From Scilla litardierei (Eukaryota; Streptophyta; Magnoliopsida; Asparagales; Asparagaceae): a stretch of 64,000 bases of DNA. The stretch is from the NCBI GenBank assembly GCA_030789695.1, contig CM061139.1, positions 104,630,837 to 104,694,836 on the forward strand, written 5' to 3'. The notes under the pieces are model-generated. The model did no database searches. It was not told the DNA's origin and saw only the letters and a program-made list of their open reading frames with translations. The position numbers and the translations under genes are program-made. Position 1 is the stretch's first letter. The number at the start of each line of letters is the position of its first letter. Of the stretch, positions 22,649 to 34,934 are shown piece after piece.

Positions 22649-24016
22649 CTACTGGATTAGGATACACCTGAGCATAGGCGGATCCAAGATCTGAAGTGGG
22701 GCAGGTAGCTGCTCTAACTGCTCCTTCTGTGGCTCCGCTAGAAGCGCTGTGCCACGTGTGCCAATGGACCCAAGCAATGCACCTCCAAGCATCCCTCGTA
22801 GGTGTCCACCTGCGACCTGCAAAGGACGAGGTGCATTAGTCCATGGTAAAAAATCTTTCCCCAAAATAAAAGTATCCCAGAGATAATCGTCAAAATAAGA
22901 TTGAAAAATAGTGAAAGTGTGACGAATACTCCCTGAGAATGGGTCGCTAGCCTCTATACTAGTGACGACCAAATCCTTGCTCTCCATGAGAAGTGGCTCT
23001 CCAGGTGGTGACACACCGCAGCATACCTCAGGGGAAGTAGATCCTGTGTCCTGCGAGAGATATGGTATGTCAAATATATATGAGTCTAAAGAAATAGGAA
23101 GTGAAAAGCGAGACTCAAAAGTGGAGTGAGAGTGAGTATGAAAATCTCCCTGAATAGGGGCAATATGCTCAAGTAGATGCTCATCCGCAGAAGAAGTGGA
23201 GCGTAACGGTAGAGGTAGATGTGGCTCGGGCTCCATGAAGTGGACGATCGTATCCAAGCCCTCATGCACATCCTCCTCGACGATATGCTCATGCTTCTCC
23301 ATCTACTCGATGTCCTGAATGACATCCTCATGGTTGACCACCGACCAAGGAGGAAGCTGTGACAGAGATGGCTGTGGAGGTGGATGTGGAGCGGACCCCT
23401 CGTATGTGGTCGTGGTGTCGTCGTCCTCACGCACATCCTCCTCGTCGGTATGCATAAGCTCTGTGGTCTCCTCGGTGCTCTCATAGGACTCATATGGGGT
23501 ATCCAAATAGAGATGACAAGTCTCTCCCACAGATCCTAGAGAAATCTCTCCATCCTCACTATCATCATCAAAAAATGCTTCGTCATCCAAGTGGTAGTGA
23601 TGGAAAAATGGGGTATCGGCTTGAGATGTGTCTATGGTGGCCGATGGCATGGTGGTCTCAACCATGAAAGTGGGTATATCCTCTCCTTCATCCCCTCTCC
23701 TCAGTGTCGGTCCGGTGATAGGTACCATCAGGGTTTGTAACATTTGGCCTTGGTTAAACACGGCACTTTCAAGGAGAGACACGAGGCTTGATTCTTCTTG
23801 TGTTGGTGGAGGGATATAAGGTTGAGGAAATGGATGGGAGGTGTTTGGGCAATGGTTGTGGGAAAATGTATGGCCTTGGTGTAGGGGGAGGCTCTCAAGC
23901 ATATATGGGCAAACATAATACTCGTGCCCCGCCATCCCACAAGCCTCACAAACCAAAAATGAATAGGGATTGTAGCCTCTCATCTGAGCATCGAAATCTG
24001 ATCTCCACATGGCCAT
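22649..24016 (-). pseudogene. Zinc-knuckle plus acidic ORF with internal TAG
   Basis: Starts at the ATG ending at 24016, about 200 nt after the PBS. Near residues 23-36 it has a CCHC knuckle (CEACGMAGHEYYVC, C-x2-C-x4-H-x4-C), the Gag nucleocapsid signature. The capsid part of Gag is missing. A very acidic region follows (DDEAFFDDDSEDGEIS). An in-frame TAG at 23303-23305 separates it from 217 further codons (SYIFDIPYLSQD, FQSYFDDYLWDTF), which match nothing I recognise. Both halves are in one frame, so the TAG may be a recent mutation or a suppressible stop. It could bind element RNA; function otherwise unknown. Confidence 0.65.
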
Positions 24017-24223
24017 ATCAAAGATACCTGGACAACAAAAATAAGAAAACTAGAGAGGAGCGTCAATAGTACAAGAGAATAACAAAAAGATAATATAATG
24101 GTGGGGGAAAAATTTCTTGGTTATTGAATATATATTTTTTTTTATATAAAAAGAAAAAGAAATTTTTGTGTTTTTATGCGTAGACTAACGAACCCAAGCT
24201 AAGCTAATATCAAACCGAACGCC

Positions 24224-24241
24224 TCCCCGGCAACGGCGCCA
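24224..24241 (-). other. Primer binding site
   Basis: The minus strand reads TGGCGCCGTTGCCGGGGA after the 6-nt spacer AGTTTT. Identical to the PBS at 56525-56542, spacer included. Confidence 0.9.
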
Positions 24242-24247
24242 AAAACT

Positions 24248-25992
24248 TGACCGGCGCACCGTTTACGGTATGGGCGCGGTGTCATTTTACCGCAAGTGCA
24301 CGGTTAGTGTAGGGTGCGGGTATATCGAACACAGGGAGGTGGATGGCTTGAGTGGCTACTAGCCTCGCCTAGGTCGTGTGCTAGCTACGCGGATGATATG
24401 GGTGGAAGTGTAGAAATAAAAGAAAGAAATGAAAATGACACGAAATGAATCCCCGTTAACACGGGCTAGAGCACTCATGACACTTGGCATTTGACTTGAT
24501 CTAGGGTGAGACATTGCCCCGAAAGGTGGTACCTAGCGTCCATGGCCCGATATTCCGGTCGGTGCCAAGCACGCTAGGCCTACCTAGTTCCGGACGGTGG
24601 GCACTCCCGTGTCCATAAACACCTTCCGCAACCGGGAGCATTAAGGCCACAATGATATCTCCCAACACTTCGTCCAAGCCGCTCCCGCGTGCGAGGACTC
24701 GATGTCTACGCTGGGGGCGTGAGCTATGGCTAGGGGGTCAACCGCCAAGTTTATTCCCCCTCGGCCCGACGGTCAAAGGCGGTCTTTTTCCCGCCGATGA
24801 CAATAAAACACCCCGCGTAACCCTAATGGCCAAATAGGTCAAATGTGATTTCTAGCAATACATCGAAGCGGATCTTGACAGGACAAGCACCGGACCCCAA
24901 TCCCCAACACATCTAGTGTGTTGCCGTACGAATTGGACCCAGATTGCTAGAAATCCCCATTGACACATTTCATCGAACACGTGCCATGCAATCAAGTCTA
25001 ATGTAAATTTCCAAGCAACAATCCTACCATAACCCGTATTAGGGTTCATCAATACTACTCCATGATGAAAAACATATAGACAAACAACTCAAAACACACA
25101 CAAACATTCATCATGGAGCAAAAGAAATACAACACAAAAAATGGAGAACAGGAGAAAGAAATACTTATCTTGAGTGAATCGTTGATCCCATACAAGACTT
25201 ATTGAACAAAATACCTAATCTAAAACTAACCTAGAACTCCCAAGAAAAGGGGGGCAAAAGCCCTAAAAAACTAAGAAGAGATCTCCCTTCAGTCGTCCAA
25301 CTTCGAGTATTTATAGCCCCACTTCGAAACCCTAGTGGTTCGGGTCCAAACCCGCAGGAGAAGCGCCACCCGATCGGTTGACAAGTCAACCGATCGGGTG
25401 ATCTGTTACAAATAGTAAACAGAAAACGGCGGAGCTTCACCCGGTCAGATGAACCGGTCGGTTGAGTTCTTGGGGTGACCGGTTGGATCTTGGAGCCGTC
25501 GGGTGAAGCGATCGGTTGGACGCCCGTGTCTTCAGCTCTTCAACATCAGCTACAGATGAACCGATCGGGTGAGAGTCACCCGATCGGTTGGCGTTTTGCT
25601 TCGAGAAAACAGAGAACAGCCCCCGCTGAACCGGTCTGCGAACCGGTCGGGTGACTTCTTTGTGAGCTGCGGCAGAGACCGGGTGGTGCACGCGTGCATC
25701 ACCCGATCGGTTGGAGCTGACCAACCGACCGGGTGAGGGGCTGGAAGATGAATTCTTTGGCGTTTGACCTCCTGGATCACGCGTGACTCCTCCCGTTGCT
25801 CTGGGGACACATGATATCATCGTTTCGCGTCCCAAATGCCAGCAAACTCCTGCAAAACACAGAAAATATGGAAAAGTGAAAGAAAACAAGAAGATACAAG
25901 AAAACACGAGAGAACGAATAAAAGACGGTGGTAAAATACGGAAAAACACGAAAGAAAACGTGTGCGAATATATGAAATATAAACGCACGTCA
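24248..25992 (-). repeat. 5' LTR (1745 bp)
   Basis: Nearly identical to 19108-20853. As the PBS-side LTR it drives transcription from the TATA box at 25308-25315. The palindrome array is at 25367-25736. Confidence 0.95.
25308..25315 (-). promoter_or_regulatory. TATA box of 5' LTR
   Basis: The minus strand reads GGGGCTATAAATACTCG; the same site is at 20169-20176 in the other LTR. Confidence 0.7.
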
Positions 25993-25997
25993 ATATT

Positions 25998-26471
25998 ATG
26001 ACGACTATTTCGGTTAATCAGACCTTTACGATCCTAATCATACGATCCTAGTTCATTCGTCCTCCATATGAAGTCAGGTTGGTTACCCTTAATGATAGGA
26101 TCTATTCTCCCAAGGAGAACGAGATCGACGTATATACCAAAGCCTTCGGTGTCGAACTTTGCTTTCCTCTCCATCCGTCCTTTGTTACTGTTCTTTCTTT
26201 CCTTGAAATTCCACTTTGTCGACCAAGTCTGAACTCTGTCAGTGCGATCATTAGTTTCATTGTACTTTGTTCGGCTAATGGGATAGCACCGACCCTCTCA
26301 CTTTTTCAATACTTTTTCAATTAATGTGCGGCTCTGCCCATTTTTATGTTTCTGCACACAGAAAAGAGAGCGCTCATCTTGGACCTTCCGAACAAAATTT
26401 CCGAGTGGAAGACGAACTATAATTTCATTTTGAAGCCCGAAGAGCCGGTCTTCAAACTCGGTGGGGCGAGA
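25998..26471 (+). pseudogene. Tat antisense gene, segment 2
   Basis: Continues after the ATATT target duplication. The best stretch (26079-26324) reads a hydrophobic segment with CFPLHPSFVTVLSFLEIPLC and SAIISFIVLCSANGIAPTLS, the pattern of the N-terminal domain of plant gypsy-type transposon proteins. After a frameshift it continues as ILDLPNKISEWKTNYNFILK up to the LTR boundary at 26472. At least two frame changes are present, so it is not translatable as one product. Confidence 0.55.
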
Positions 26472-29088
26472 TGTCATGCCCGCTTCCCTAAAATGGAAGG
26501 CGAGACGTGATGAGGTCCGCTCAGACGTGGAGCTGTGAAGCTGCAGACTGATAAGCGTCTGTAAAAATTACAAATAATAGCAGGTCCTTGCATTGCGACG
26601 AAACAACAACATTAATAATGAAGCAGGTAAAAGAACATCCACCAACAAAACATCCAATAATTTTTCCAACATCACAGAATAGTCACAAAAGTACAAGTCA
26701 GAACAATAGGCCTAAAGCATGGCCGAAACAAAAGTAAAGAGAGTCACCGGCTGAGACTAAGGGTAGGACCGGAATCCTCGAACTGAACGTCAGCAACCTG
26801 TCGTCCTCTACAACTAAGTCAGGCTCAAAACCTGACATGTGACACCCAAAGAGAAAAGGGCACATGTCAGCAAAAGTCTCCCAAAGAAAGCGGAGGACTT
26901 TTGTGCAAGGATACAAATAAAATAAAGCGACTAGCAGTTCTAAATATGATGAAAATACATGACATTTAAAGAATGCAACAATTTAAGATGACATGATGAC
27001 ATGCATGCACGTCATAGCAGAAGCTACGAAAAACACTGTTTTCACAAGTCACAAACATTATCATTTCACGAACATTATCATTTCACGATGTGCACATGGT
27101 TTACGCCTTACAGCTAAAGTTACTGATCTAGCATACTTCTACACTGAGTGGTCGCATAACCCTACCCCTCCCACGTGTGTCGAGCCTTGGTTTCCCAAGT
27201 ACGTGAGCTCGCTTCTGAATCATGAGTCCAGGAAGTGTTTCTCAATATGGACTTGCGTCTATCTTCAGGAAGTGTTTTTGGCATAGGGTTGTGCCCGTAA
27301 AAGCAGGTGCCTAGCCTCAATAGCAATAACATTTGTAGCGTGTGCTACTCAATCACGAAGAACATATGATGCATGACATGACATGGGATGAGCAGTTAAA
27401 GTGTGTACTGTTAATTGAAAAGTAAACACGACATGGCAGCATGAATGGAAGCAAGTAAAAGTGTTGGATCTAGCTTCGTTGTCAAGCTAGATCAAGTAGG
27501 GTGTCGGATCTAGTTTCGTTGTCAACTAGATCAAAAGGACGTCTAGGCAGCTATCATTTCACTGTCTAGTCTCTTTTTATGCTAACAAACAAATTGGTCT
27601 AAAACGTGGCCTAAAACATTTATTGGTAAGTATCACTTGCCTGAAATACGTGCTGGAATCACCAATCTCAAAGTTCAATCACAGATTCACAAAGTCCAGT
27701 GCTCCCACGCTCAGTTCAATAATAGTCCAGATCTCCCTATGTGCTCCAAATCCATCATCCCAAACCTACAGTTCCGTATTCATTATCTTCAATTAGTGAG
27801 TTACCAAAGCAATGAAAACACAGTTTTTATCTTGTTAACATGCGGGTGTGGGTTCCTACGGTTCAGATATACATTAACACGACGCGAGAGCTACACTGAC
27901 GTCGGGTAGCGACGTCAGGGGTTGAATTAACGGAAGCGTGCGACGATCCACTGCACGGCAGCAATCAGCGTCAACAGCAGACGACAGCGACAATGAACAA
28001 CAATCAACCGGGTAGCGGCATGATCACCAAACAGTGACGCGGGGGAGGACAACCGTACGACGTTCTATGGCCTGCTGTCGGGTTGTGCACGACAACGGCA
28101 CGGCCTAGGGCTCAACAAGTGGAAGAGGCCCGTTTTGGCAAATTGGGGGCTGATGTGTGGTCATGGCAGGGAGGTGGCTGGATCTATCATTGGACGGGTG
28201 GGTGCAGCAGATTTTGGTGATGGCCGGAGGTGGAAGGGTTTTGCAGCAAAAGGGAAGGGAGACGGGGGTAAATCGACAGATTTATGGGCATGTCGGGCTG
28301 TGTACGCGTAAAGGGGAGATAGAGGATGGGAGGCCAGATCTGCGGGCTTCGCGTGGCTTGCCGGCGGTAGCTAAGGGGTAGCCGGCGAGTGATAGGGAAG
28401 GGGACAGTTTTAGGTGGAGGAGCTTGTGTGCGGCTATGGTGGAGAAGGACAGATCTTCCAGTGGCGGGGGAAAGGCCAGGCATTCGAGGGGCTCGAGCGT
28501 GGAGGAAATTGGTCGGAGGTGGAAGGGTTTTGCTAAATGTGATTTGAGAAGGGTATAGTTAAGGGAAAGTGGGAGAGAGAATGTGAGAGGGAGGAAGTGC
28601 AATCATTTTAATAGGGGGTGGTGGATAGCTAGGGAAAAAGACATGTGAACGTGGGATACCCTATGGTTTAAGTTGATTTTTAATTAGGGGTTTGAAGTTA
28701 GGGTTAAACACAAGTTGAAAGTGATTAGAGTGTTTGGCCAACTAACCGGTGTCCGAAAAATATAATAAAAATACTGGAACGACCGTGTCGACGAGAGAAT
28801 CAAGACTAAGAAGATCAGTCACTGGCTAGTGTGACAGAAAACGGAACTAAAAATAGAAAGGTCTCACGACAAAAGTGAAAATCATGACACCTCTTCAAAC
28901 AAAGTAAATTGTAGATGAACGACCCATGAAATGACGTTCCAAAATAATTCCACAAATAAATACGCTTCCAGAGGGTCACAACGGCATATCACATCATACG
29001 GTTCGGATACATGAAGATGTCAAATTAAATACGCGTACGAATAAGAGTAGACGCACGAAAACAGTACAATCGAAAAGCGACCGTGACA
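26472..29088 (-). repeat. 3' LTR of the large gypsy element (2617 bp)
   Basis: Matches 44612-47239 over its length with scattered substitutions and small indels. Contains the hairpin pair at 27467-27532. Open frames inside (for example 28157-28381) recur in the other LTR with changed frames and are not supported as genes. Confidence 0.85.
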
Positions 29089-30070
29089 TCCTACCCACCT
29101 TAGAATAAAGTCCGTCCTCGGACTTTCTAACTAAGAATAACATATATACTAGCCACTCTAGTAACTACCCCAATCATATCACATTATACTTCAACCAGAT
29201 ATAGCCACTACAAGTGCTTATATATACACTAGGTAGTCAAACATTAATACTACAAACATGTATATGTATGCACCCTCTATACCTATACATTATCGTATAT
29301 AGTCAAATTCATACACGTTCTTCAATCATTCGTGTAATCACGTACATCCTTATATAACTATCATTCACTTATCGCATAACCAAGTTACACATACTTACAT
29401 AAAAATAGTTTCACCCTAGCAATTACAATCGTAATTCCTCACATATAGATAACTACCGATGCACAAACAAACGAGGATATACCAATCCCTATATCTCCTA
29501 GTATACATCCAACACTAAACATATCAATACATGTGATCACACCACACAATATTAAATCATGTTTATTATATCTAATATAAATGCACCATTATTATAATTT
29601 CACAAATATATAGTTATTCAAATGCACACAAATATTTCACCATATATTCACACCACATACTGTCCTATAACTATATTCAAGACACGCCACACATACCATA
29701 TTCACAAATACCTATAGCTAAGCACATACTTACCCGTGCACAGTGCATGCCCGCACACGCTAACATATCATTCATACATACCGCACATACCGCTATATAC
29801 TTAGCACAACTACACACCTAGTTCAGCTTGCACATATACATCAAAACTATACCATAAGAACAACACTTATAACTATAATATGGTATAGCCACCCACAATC
29901 ATGTGCGTAACACAACCAGACCTATCGCTATACATACATCATCCATCGTTATATTCATGGTATACACGCAAACCACAGACATATGTAACAATATACTTAG
30001 AGTATACCCACTCAAACTTGAGTGAGACTCAAAACCCACATCAAAAAACTCTATATACATAACTCGGTAT
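29089..30070. other. Internal DNA of large gypsy element, CATA-rich, no gene
   Basis: The first ~20 bases hold the PPT (minus strand). The rest is non-coding with an unusual density of CATA, TACA and CACA words, no long period and no ORF. Confidence 0.6.
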
Positions 30071-31756
30071 TGTTGGATCTGGATCGTAGCCTAGAGGGGG
30101 GTGAATAGGCTAATAAAAATATTTGTGCAACCCACGAACAATCCCACGCAGTTATATGCACAGACAGGGCAATAAAATAGCAATCACAGAATACGCACAG
30201 ATATACCCTGGTTCGGTCGTCCCCACGACCTACTCCAGCCCCCGAAAGCAACTACTAGATAGATATGTAATCAAGTATAGCAACAATGAGTCAAGATCCC
30301 AAATCTACTCTCACCTAGCTCATACGCATACCACGTGCTCTACACTATCAATCTAGTCAGATGCTCTCCCTCCGTGACAACTCCCAAGTCGTCAGGTCCC
30401 CCAAAAAGTACCACAGAAACTGGTAATGTTTCCCCTACAGAGATCGCTACACCAATACAAAGATAAATAGATAGAGTTTTAGAAATGCTCAGTAATGGTG
30501 TGTCGTCTCTGCCAATAGGCGCAGGTCATATCTGTATCTGACGTGATGTAGTCGTCTCCGTAAGTCGTGCAACTCAAGTTGCGGCTCTCCTTACGACTTG
30601 CGGCCTTTGGTATCCGTTTGTACTCTTGCGTCCTTCTCCTTGATCTCCTTTGATGACGGAACACGAATAGCTTGCACACACAAGTTCCACAAAGTTCGGC
30701 CCAAAAAGAATCTTGCACACAAAGTTCAATGTGATGATATATCTGGCCGCCACCTCTTGGAATTGAGTCAAAGATTGCAGCTAATACAATTGAAGACACC
30801 CAAAAAATAATTTGGCTGCACACAAATCTTGGACGGGGCTGCTGCTCACGTTTTGCTCCAATGGGATTTTGTTTAGTATTACGCCTGTACACCAAGAGAC
30901 AAACCAAATTGCATCATATTGAATAATTAAAGCCAACTAACCTTAGCTAATTTTCATGCTTTGTCTCCCACCAAGTTGCATGCGTCCTGTGCTCTTTTTG
31001 TTGTCTTCACCCCTTCAAATAATGCACCTCTCTTTCTTCAATTTTAATGTTGGAGCCTCCACCAATTATCTCTCAGCTCCATTCATTTCTTGGGAAATTA
31101 AAATGGTCGGCCGCTTCTCTTCAAAGAGGTAAACAGCAATGAATCCCCCTTTAACTGAAAATTTCGGCTCCTCTTAATTTTGATGACGTGCTCTTTTTGA
31201 TGTTGCTCTGGGGGATAATGAAGAATGCGGCTGATGAGATTCTCAGAGAAAAACGAATGCGCCTCTCTTAAAACAACAGAACTCCTCTTGATGATTCGGC
31301 TGCCCCTTAATCCCAAAAAAAATTTGTGCGTTACTTATTTTTTTTTGTTGCGGCTGTGTCTTTTTGGATGGGAGAGAGGGTATTTTCTGAAGCCCTTTCT
31401 TTTAATATATATAGGACTAATTCGGGTTGAATCCTTTGACAAATCAACCCAAAGAAAATAACAAATGGGCCATACGATGAGTGCCTGCATAAAGGCTAAA
31501 AAAATGTCAGTGGGTTATTTATTTCAAGCCAAGATGGTGGGTTATTAAAAAGCCCAATGCAAATGATAATTAAACTAATGCATGATGCGTGAGTGCTGGG
31601 CACTTGTAAATAATATGGATTTGAACACTTATAAGAATTAGCGATCATTTGGATATTTTCTTCCTTGCCACTCCTGCAATACTTAACACACACATCAGAT
31701 CGTTCACAACTGTTTGTCATCATCAAATCATAAATCCTAGATCGTTGTGTCCAACA
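30071..31756 (-). repeat. Copia 3' LTR (1686 bp)
   Basis: TGTTGG to CCAACA. The minus strand has a TATATATAT box near 31403-31412. No palindrome array. Reading frames inside (for example 30479-30907) are repeated in the other LTR without clear conservation and are not called. Confidence 0.9.
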
Positions 31757-31770
31757 ATCTCCCCCTTTTG
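31757..31770 (-). other. Polypurine tract
   Basis: The minus strand reads AAAAGGGGGAGAT directly before the 3' LTR. Confidence 0.9.
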
Positions 31771-32989
31771 ATGATGACAAACCAAAAGAGATTTGCACTT
31801 AACGATTTTAGCAAATCATCATGTGTGAAGTGTAGTGGAGGGGTGTAAGCAAAACAAGTAATACATGATGTTCAAGCACGCATGCAATACAATAGCCCTA
31901 GTTTGTTTGCAATGCTCCCCCTTTTTCCAAGCTCCCCCTCAATCAATAATACTGTATTTTGTGCAACTACCACAAATCTTTCAACACTTTTCTCCCCCTT
32001 TGTCATCATCAAAAGAGTATTCATGAAGATTAAAACATATCACATTAAAAAAGATAGCATTATTAACTATAACTAGCATTTGCATGTCGTCATTCTATAA
32101 TTAGCACTTCAAATCCGACGGGAATTCAACACCATCGTGTAAGTGCAATTATTAAACATAGAAGTACAAAGGGAGATACTATTACAAATTCAGCCAAAAC
32201 CAATCCATCATTTTCCAAATAACTTTATATCACCAAGGATTGATTTTCCCCACATCATTAAAAATGAGTTCAAGGTATCACACCCCAAAACATAGCCTAA
32301 AAGGACTCTTAGATGTGGGGGTGACATTGCTTGACGAGTAAAAACACCAACGCTAAAGATTACCCATAAAGCTTATGTTGGATACTCGTGGGTAGTGTAT
32401 TTGCCATGAATTGTATCCATTTTTCATACGGAGCAATTTTCAATTTTTTTCATATTCATTTCATTTGTTTTGTGCTCAATTTTTATTCATGGTAAATCAC
32501 ATCATATCCCTTAGATTTTTCAGTTAATAATCAGCCTACATTCACTTTCCAATATTCGTAAATAGTATCTCCAAAAGTACGACATAGTTTAACATTCGTG
32601 GAAGTGAAGGTAGGTGTAGAAATCATATTGTCAATTCATCGAACTTGGCATGGCTATTAAGAAATAAAACATACGCATGTAGCCATGATAATAATACTAC
32701 ACTTTCTACAAGGATATGATCATCATTCATTTATATCACTAGAATGATGCAAAGGGGAAGATATGCAATAAGCTCATTTTTTTGCTTTTGTCTTTTTCAT
32801 TTTTTTTTGGTTTTATAATGAACTAACAAACACACTAAAAACAATCAAGCAAACAAAAACAAAACAAAAAACAAAAAAAAATCCAAGCACACAAAAATGT
32901 TAACAAAGAATATGCTATGAAGGTATGCATTAAGTTCAAAGAATGAGATATACCTTCGCGTCGCTATTTGACTAAGGAGCTAAAATAAT

Positions 32990-34890
32990 GAGACTCTCAA
33001 TTTATTGCTCCTCGCCAAATTTCCGTCTCACCTACAAAAGAGGTGTTGTGTGTGACCTTGGAATCCAACAAGTTCCACTAGTGTTAGTCATCAAAGATTT
33101 AGGAACCCATATTTGTTTGAACTTAATGTTTTTGTTCTTATATTTGCAATGATATGAAGTATGAGCAACGCATCCACATGTAAAGCACTTAGCATGAAAA
33201 TTTCCAACCTTTGTTGATTCAATGTGAACTTTTCTATATTTAGATTTTTCAACATTTTTAAGACCATATCCTAGTCCTCACCTATTATTGCCATAAATTT
33301 GATTTCCAAAAATAATGTCCAAATTTTGTTTTCCAATGGAAAATCTATTTAATGACAATTCTAGGGTGGTGACTTTGGATTTCAAGATATCGTTTTCATT
33401 CACAAGCAAAGTGCATTTACTAATGAAAGCTTGCTTGTTTTCCTCTTCTTTCTTTTCAAAATCCCTCATTTTTCCTTTAAGTTCAAGATTTAGCATGTTA
33501 ATCTTTTCAGAAAGCAATTCATTTTCAACTTGAAGCTTTGTCTTATCTAGCGTATACATGCTAATATCCTTTAATAAAGAGGGACATGAAAGACAATCAG
33601 TATTTTCAGACAAGCTAGCTTTCTCTTTTTCTAACATAGTAATGGTAGATTTGCATGCAACAAGCACTTGTTTAATATTTTTCATTTCTATAGACATGTC
33701 ATACTCAGTTTGTTGCATATCAAAGTTATCATTCCTATAACATTCCACATCAGCTTCTAGCTCATCAATTCTATGTTGCATTCCTTTACAGATTTCTAAA
33801 AAATCAGCTTTAGTGGGAGATTCTACCTCATTGTGTTTGGCCATCAATGCCATGCCGGAGTGGGCTTCATGTTCCTCATCCTCCTCCTCAGCTTCGCTAT
33901 CCATGTCCCACGTCAGCACTTTCGTTTTTCCTTTTGCAACTTGAGTTGTGTGTTGTTGTGGGCAATCTTTTATGTGGTGCCATTTCTTCCTGCATTTAAA
34001 ACATTCACTTCTATTAATAGCTTTCTGATCATAGGAATTTCTACCAAAATTAGAATTATTAGAACGAATGAACCTTTTTCCCATCTCAGCTCTTCCTTGA
34101 TCAGTCTGAATGTATCTCCTGAAGTTTCTGACCATTAGGGCTTGCTCTTCATCAAGATCGTCGTCGTTAGCTTGAAGAGCTAATGGTGTGGAAGCATTGG
34201 TCTTCTCTTCAGGTTTCTCTCTGGCTTCTATACTCTGCAACTCAAGCTCGTGTGACATCAGGTTGCCTATCAAGTCCTCCACTTTCATTGTTGATAGGTC
34301 CTTGGCTTCTTGAATAGCGGTGACTTTAGGCCTAAACGAGCTTGGTAGCGCCCTTAAGATCTTTTGTACCTGTTCATGGCTAGAGTATGGCTTACCGAGG
34401 GAACTGGATTTGTAGACGATGTCTGTGAACCTCGCAAACATGTCTTTAATGATTCTGTTGGTAGCATGCGAAAGCTCTCATATTCAGTGCTCAGCAACGC
34501 AAGTCTGGATTCCTTTACTTGCGATGTTCCCTCGTGTGTCACCTCCAGAGTATGCCAGATTTCCTGCGCAGTTAGACAATGTGAGATACGATTAAACTCA
34601 GATTTATCAAGAGATCATATAAGCGCATTCATAGCTTTACCATTAAGAGTATAAAGTTTCTTATCAGCTAAATCCCACTTGTCTTTAGGCTTAATCATAA
34701 TAGTGTCTTCAATTTTAATAGTGGGTAGACTATAACCATTTTCAACAATATCCCACACATCATAATCTACAGACACTAAATAGATTTTCATCCTAGCCTT
34801 CCAATAAGCAAAGTCTACACCGTTAAACTTAGGGGGACGGGCTATAGACTGACCTTCAACAAAAGCACAATCAGATATATTTATGGTCAT
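32990..34890 (-). pseudogene. gag: Copia Gag, broken
   Basis: Starts at the ATG ending at 34890. The N-terminus carries the copia Gag signature RPPKFNGVDFAYWKARMKIYL. An in-frame TGA (34615-34617) and a one-base shift near 34445 break it. The main frame to 33278 then holds ILRALPSSFRPKVTAIQEA (UBN2-like Gag), zinc knuckle 1 (CFKCRKKWHHIKDC) and a coiled coil of about 180 residues. After a TGA at 33278-33280 the same frame continues to zinc knuckle 2 (CFTCGCVAHTSYHC) and IWVPK near 33100. No pol follows. From there to the PPT (about 31771-32990) the DNA is AT-rich and non-coding. Confidence 0.85.
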
Positions 34891-34918
34891 CTAAAAATCT
34901 AGACTAGATCCTCTAAAC

Positions 34919-34932
34919 TGGCTCTGATACCA
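34919..34932 (-). other. Primer binding site (initiator Met tRNA type)
   Basis: The minus strand reads TGGTATCAGAGCCA, two bases after the 5' LTR end; the usual plant copia PBS. Confidence 0.95.
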
Positions 34933-34934
34933 CT

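Larger units (their letters stand above)
19108..25992 (-). mobile_element. Young non-autonomous Athila-like LTR retrotransposon (6885 bp)
   Basis: Complete: LTRs 19108-20853 and 24248-25992, perfect TSD ATATT (19103-19107 and 25993-25997), PBS on the right, so minus orientation. The LTRs differ at about 16 sites plus one 1-base indel in 1746 bp by eye (about 1%), mostly transitions, so insertion was recent. The internal region is 3.4 kb and has no reverse transcriptase, RNase H or integrase. Its only coding is a zinc-knuckle plus acidic ORF (22649-24016). It must use enzymes from another element to move. Confidence 0.95.

Noticed and set aside
30479..30907. 142-codon ORF in the copia LTR
   Set aside because: Repeated at 35404-35772 with a different length; lies in the LTR and shows no domain.
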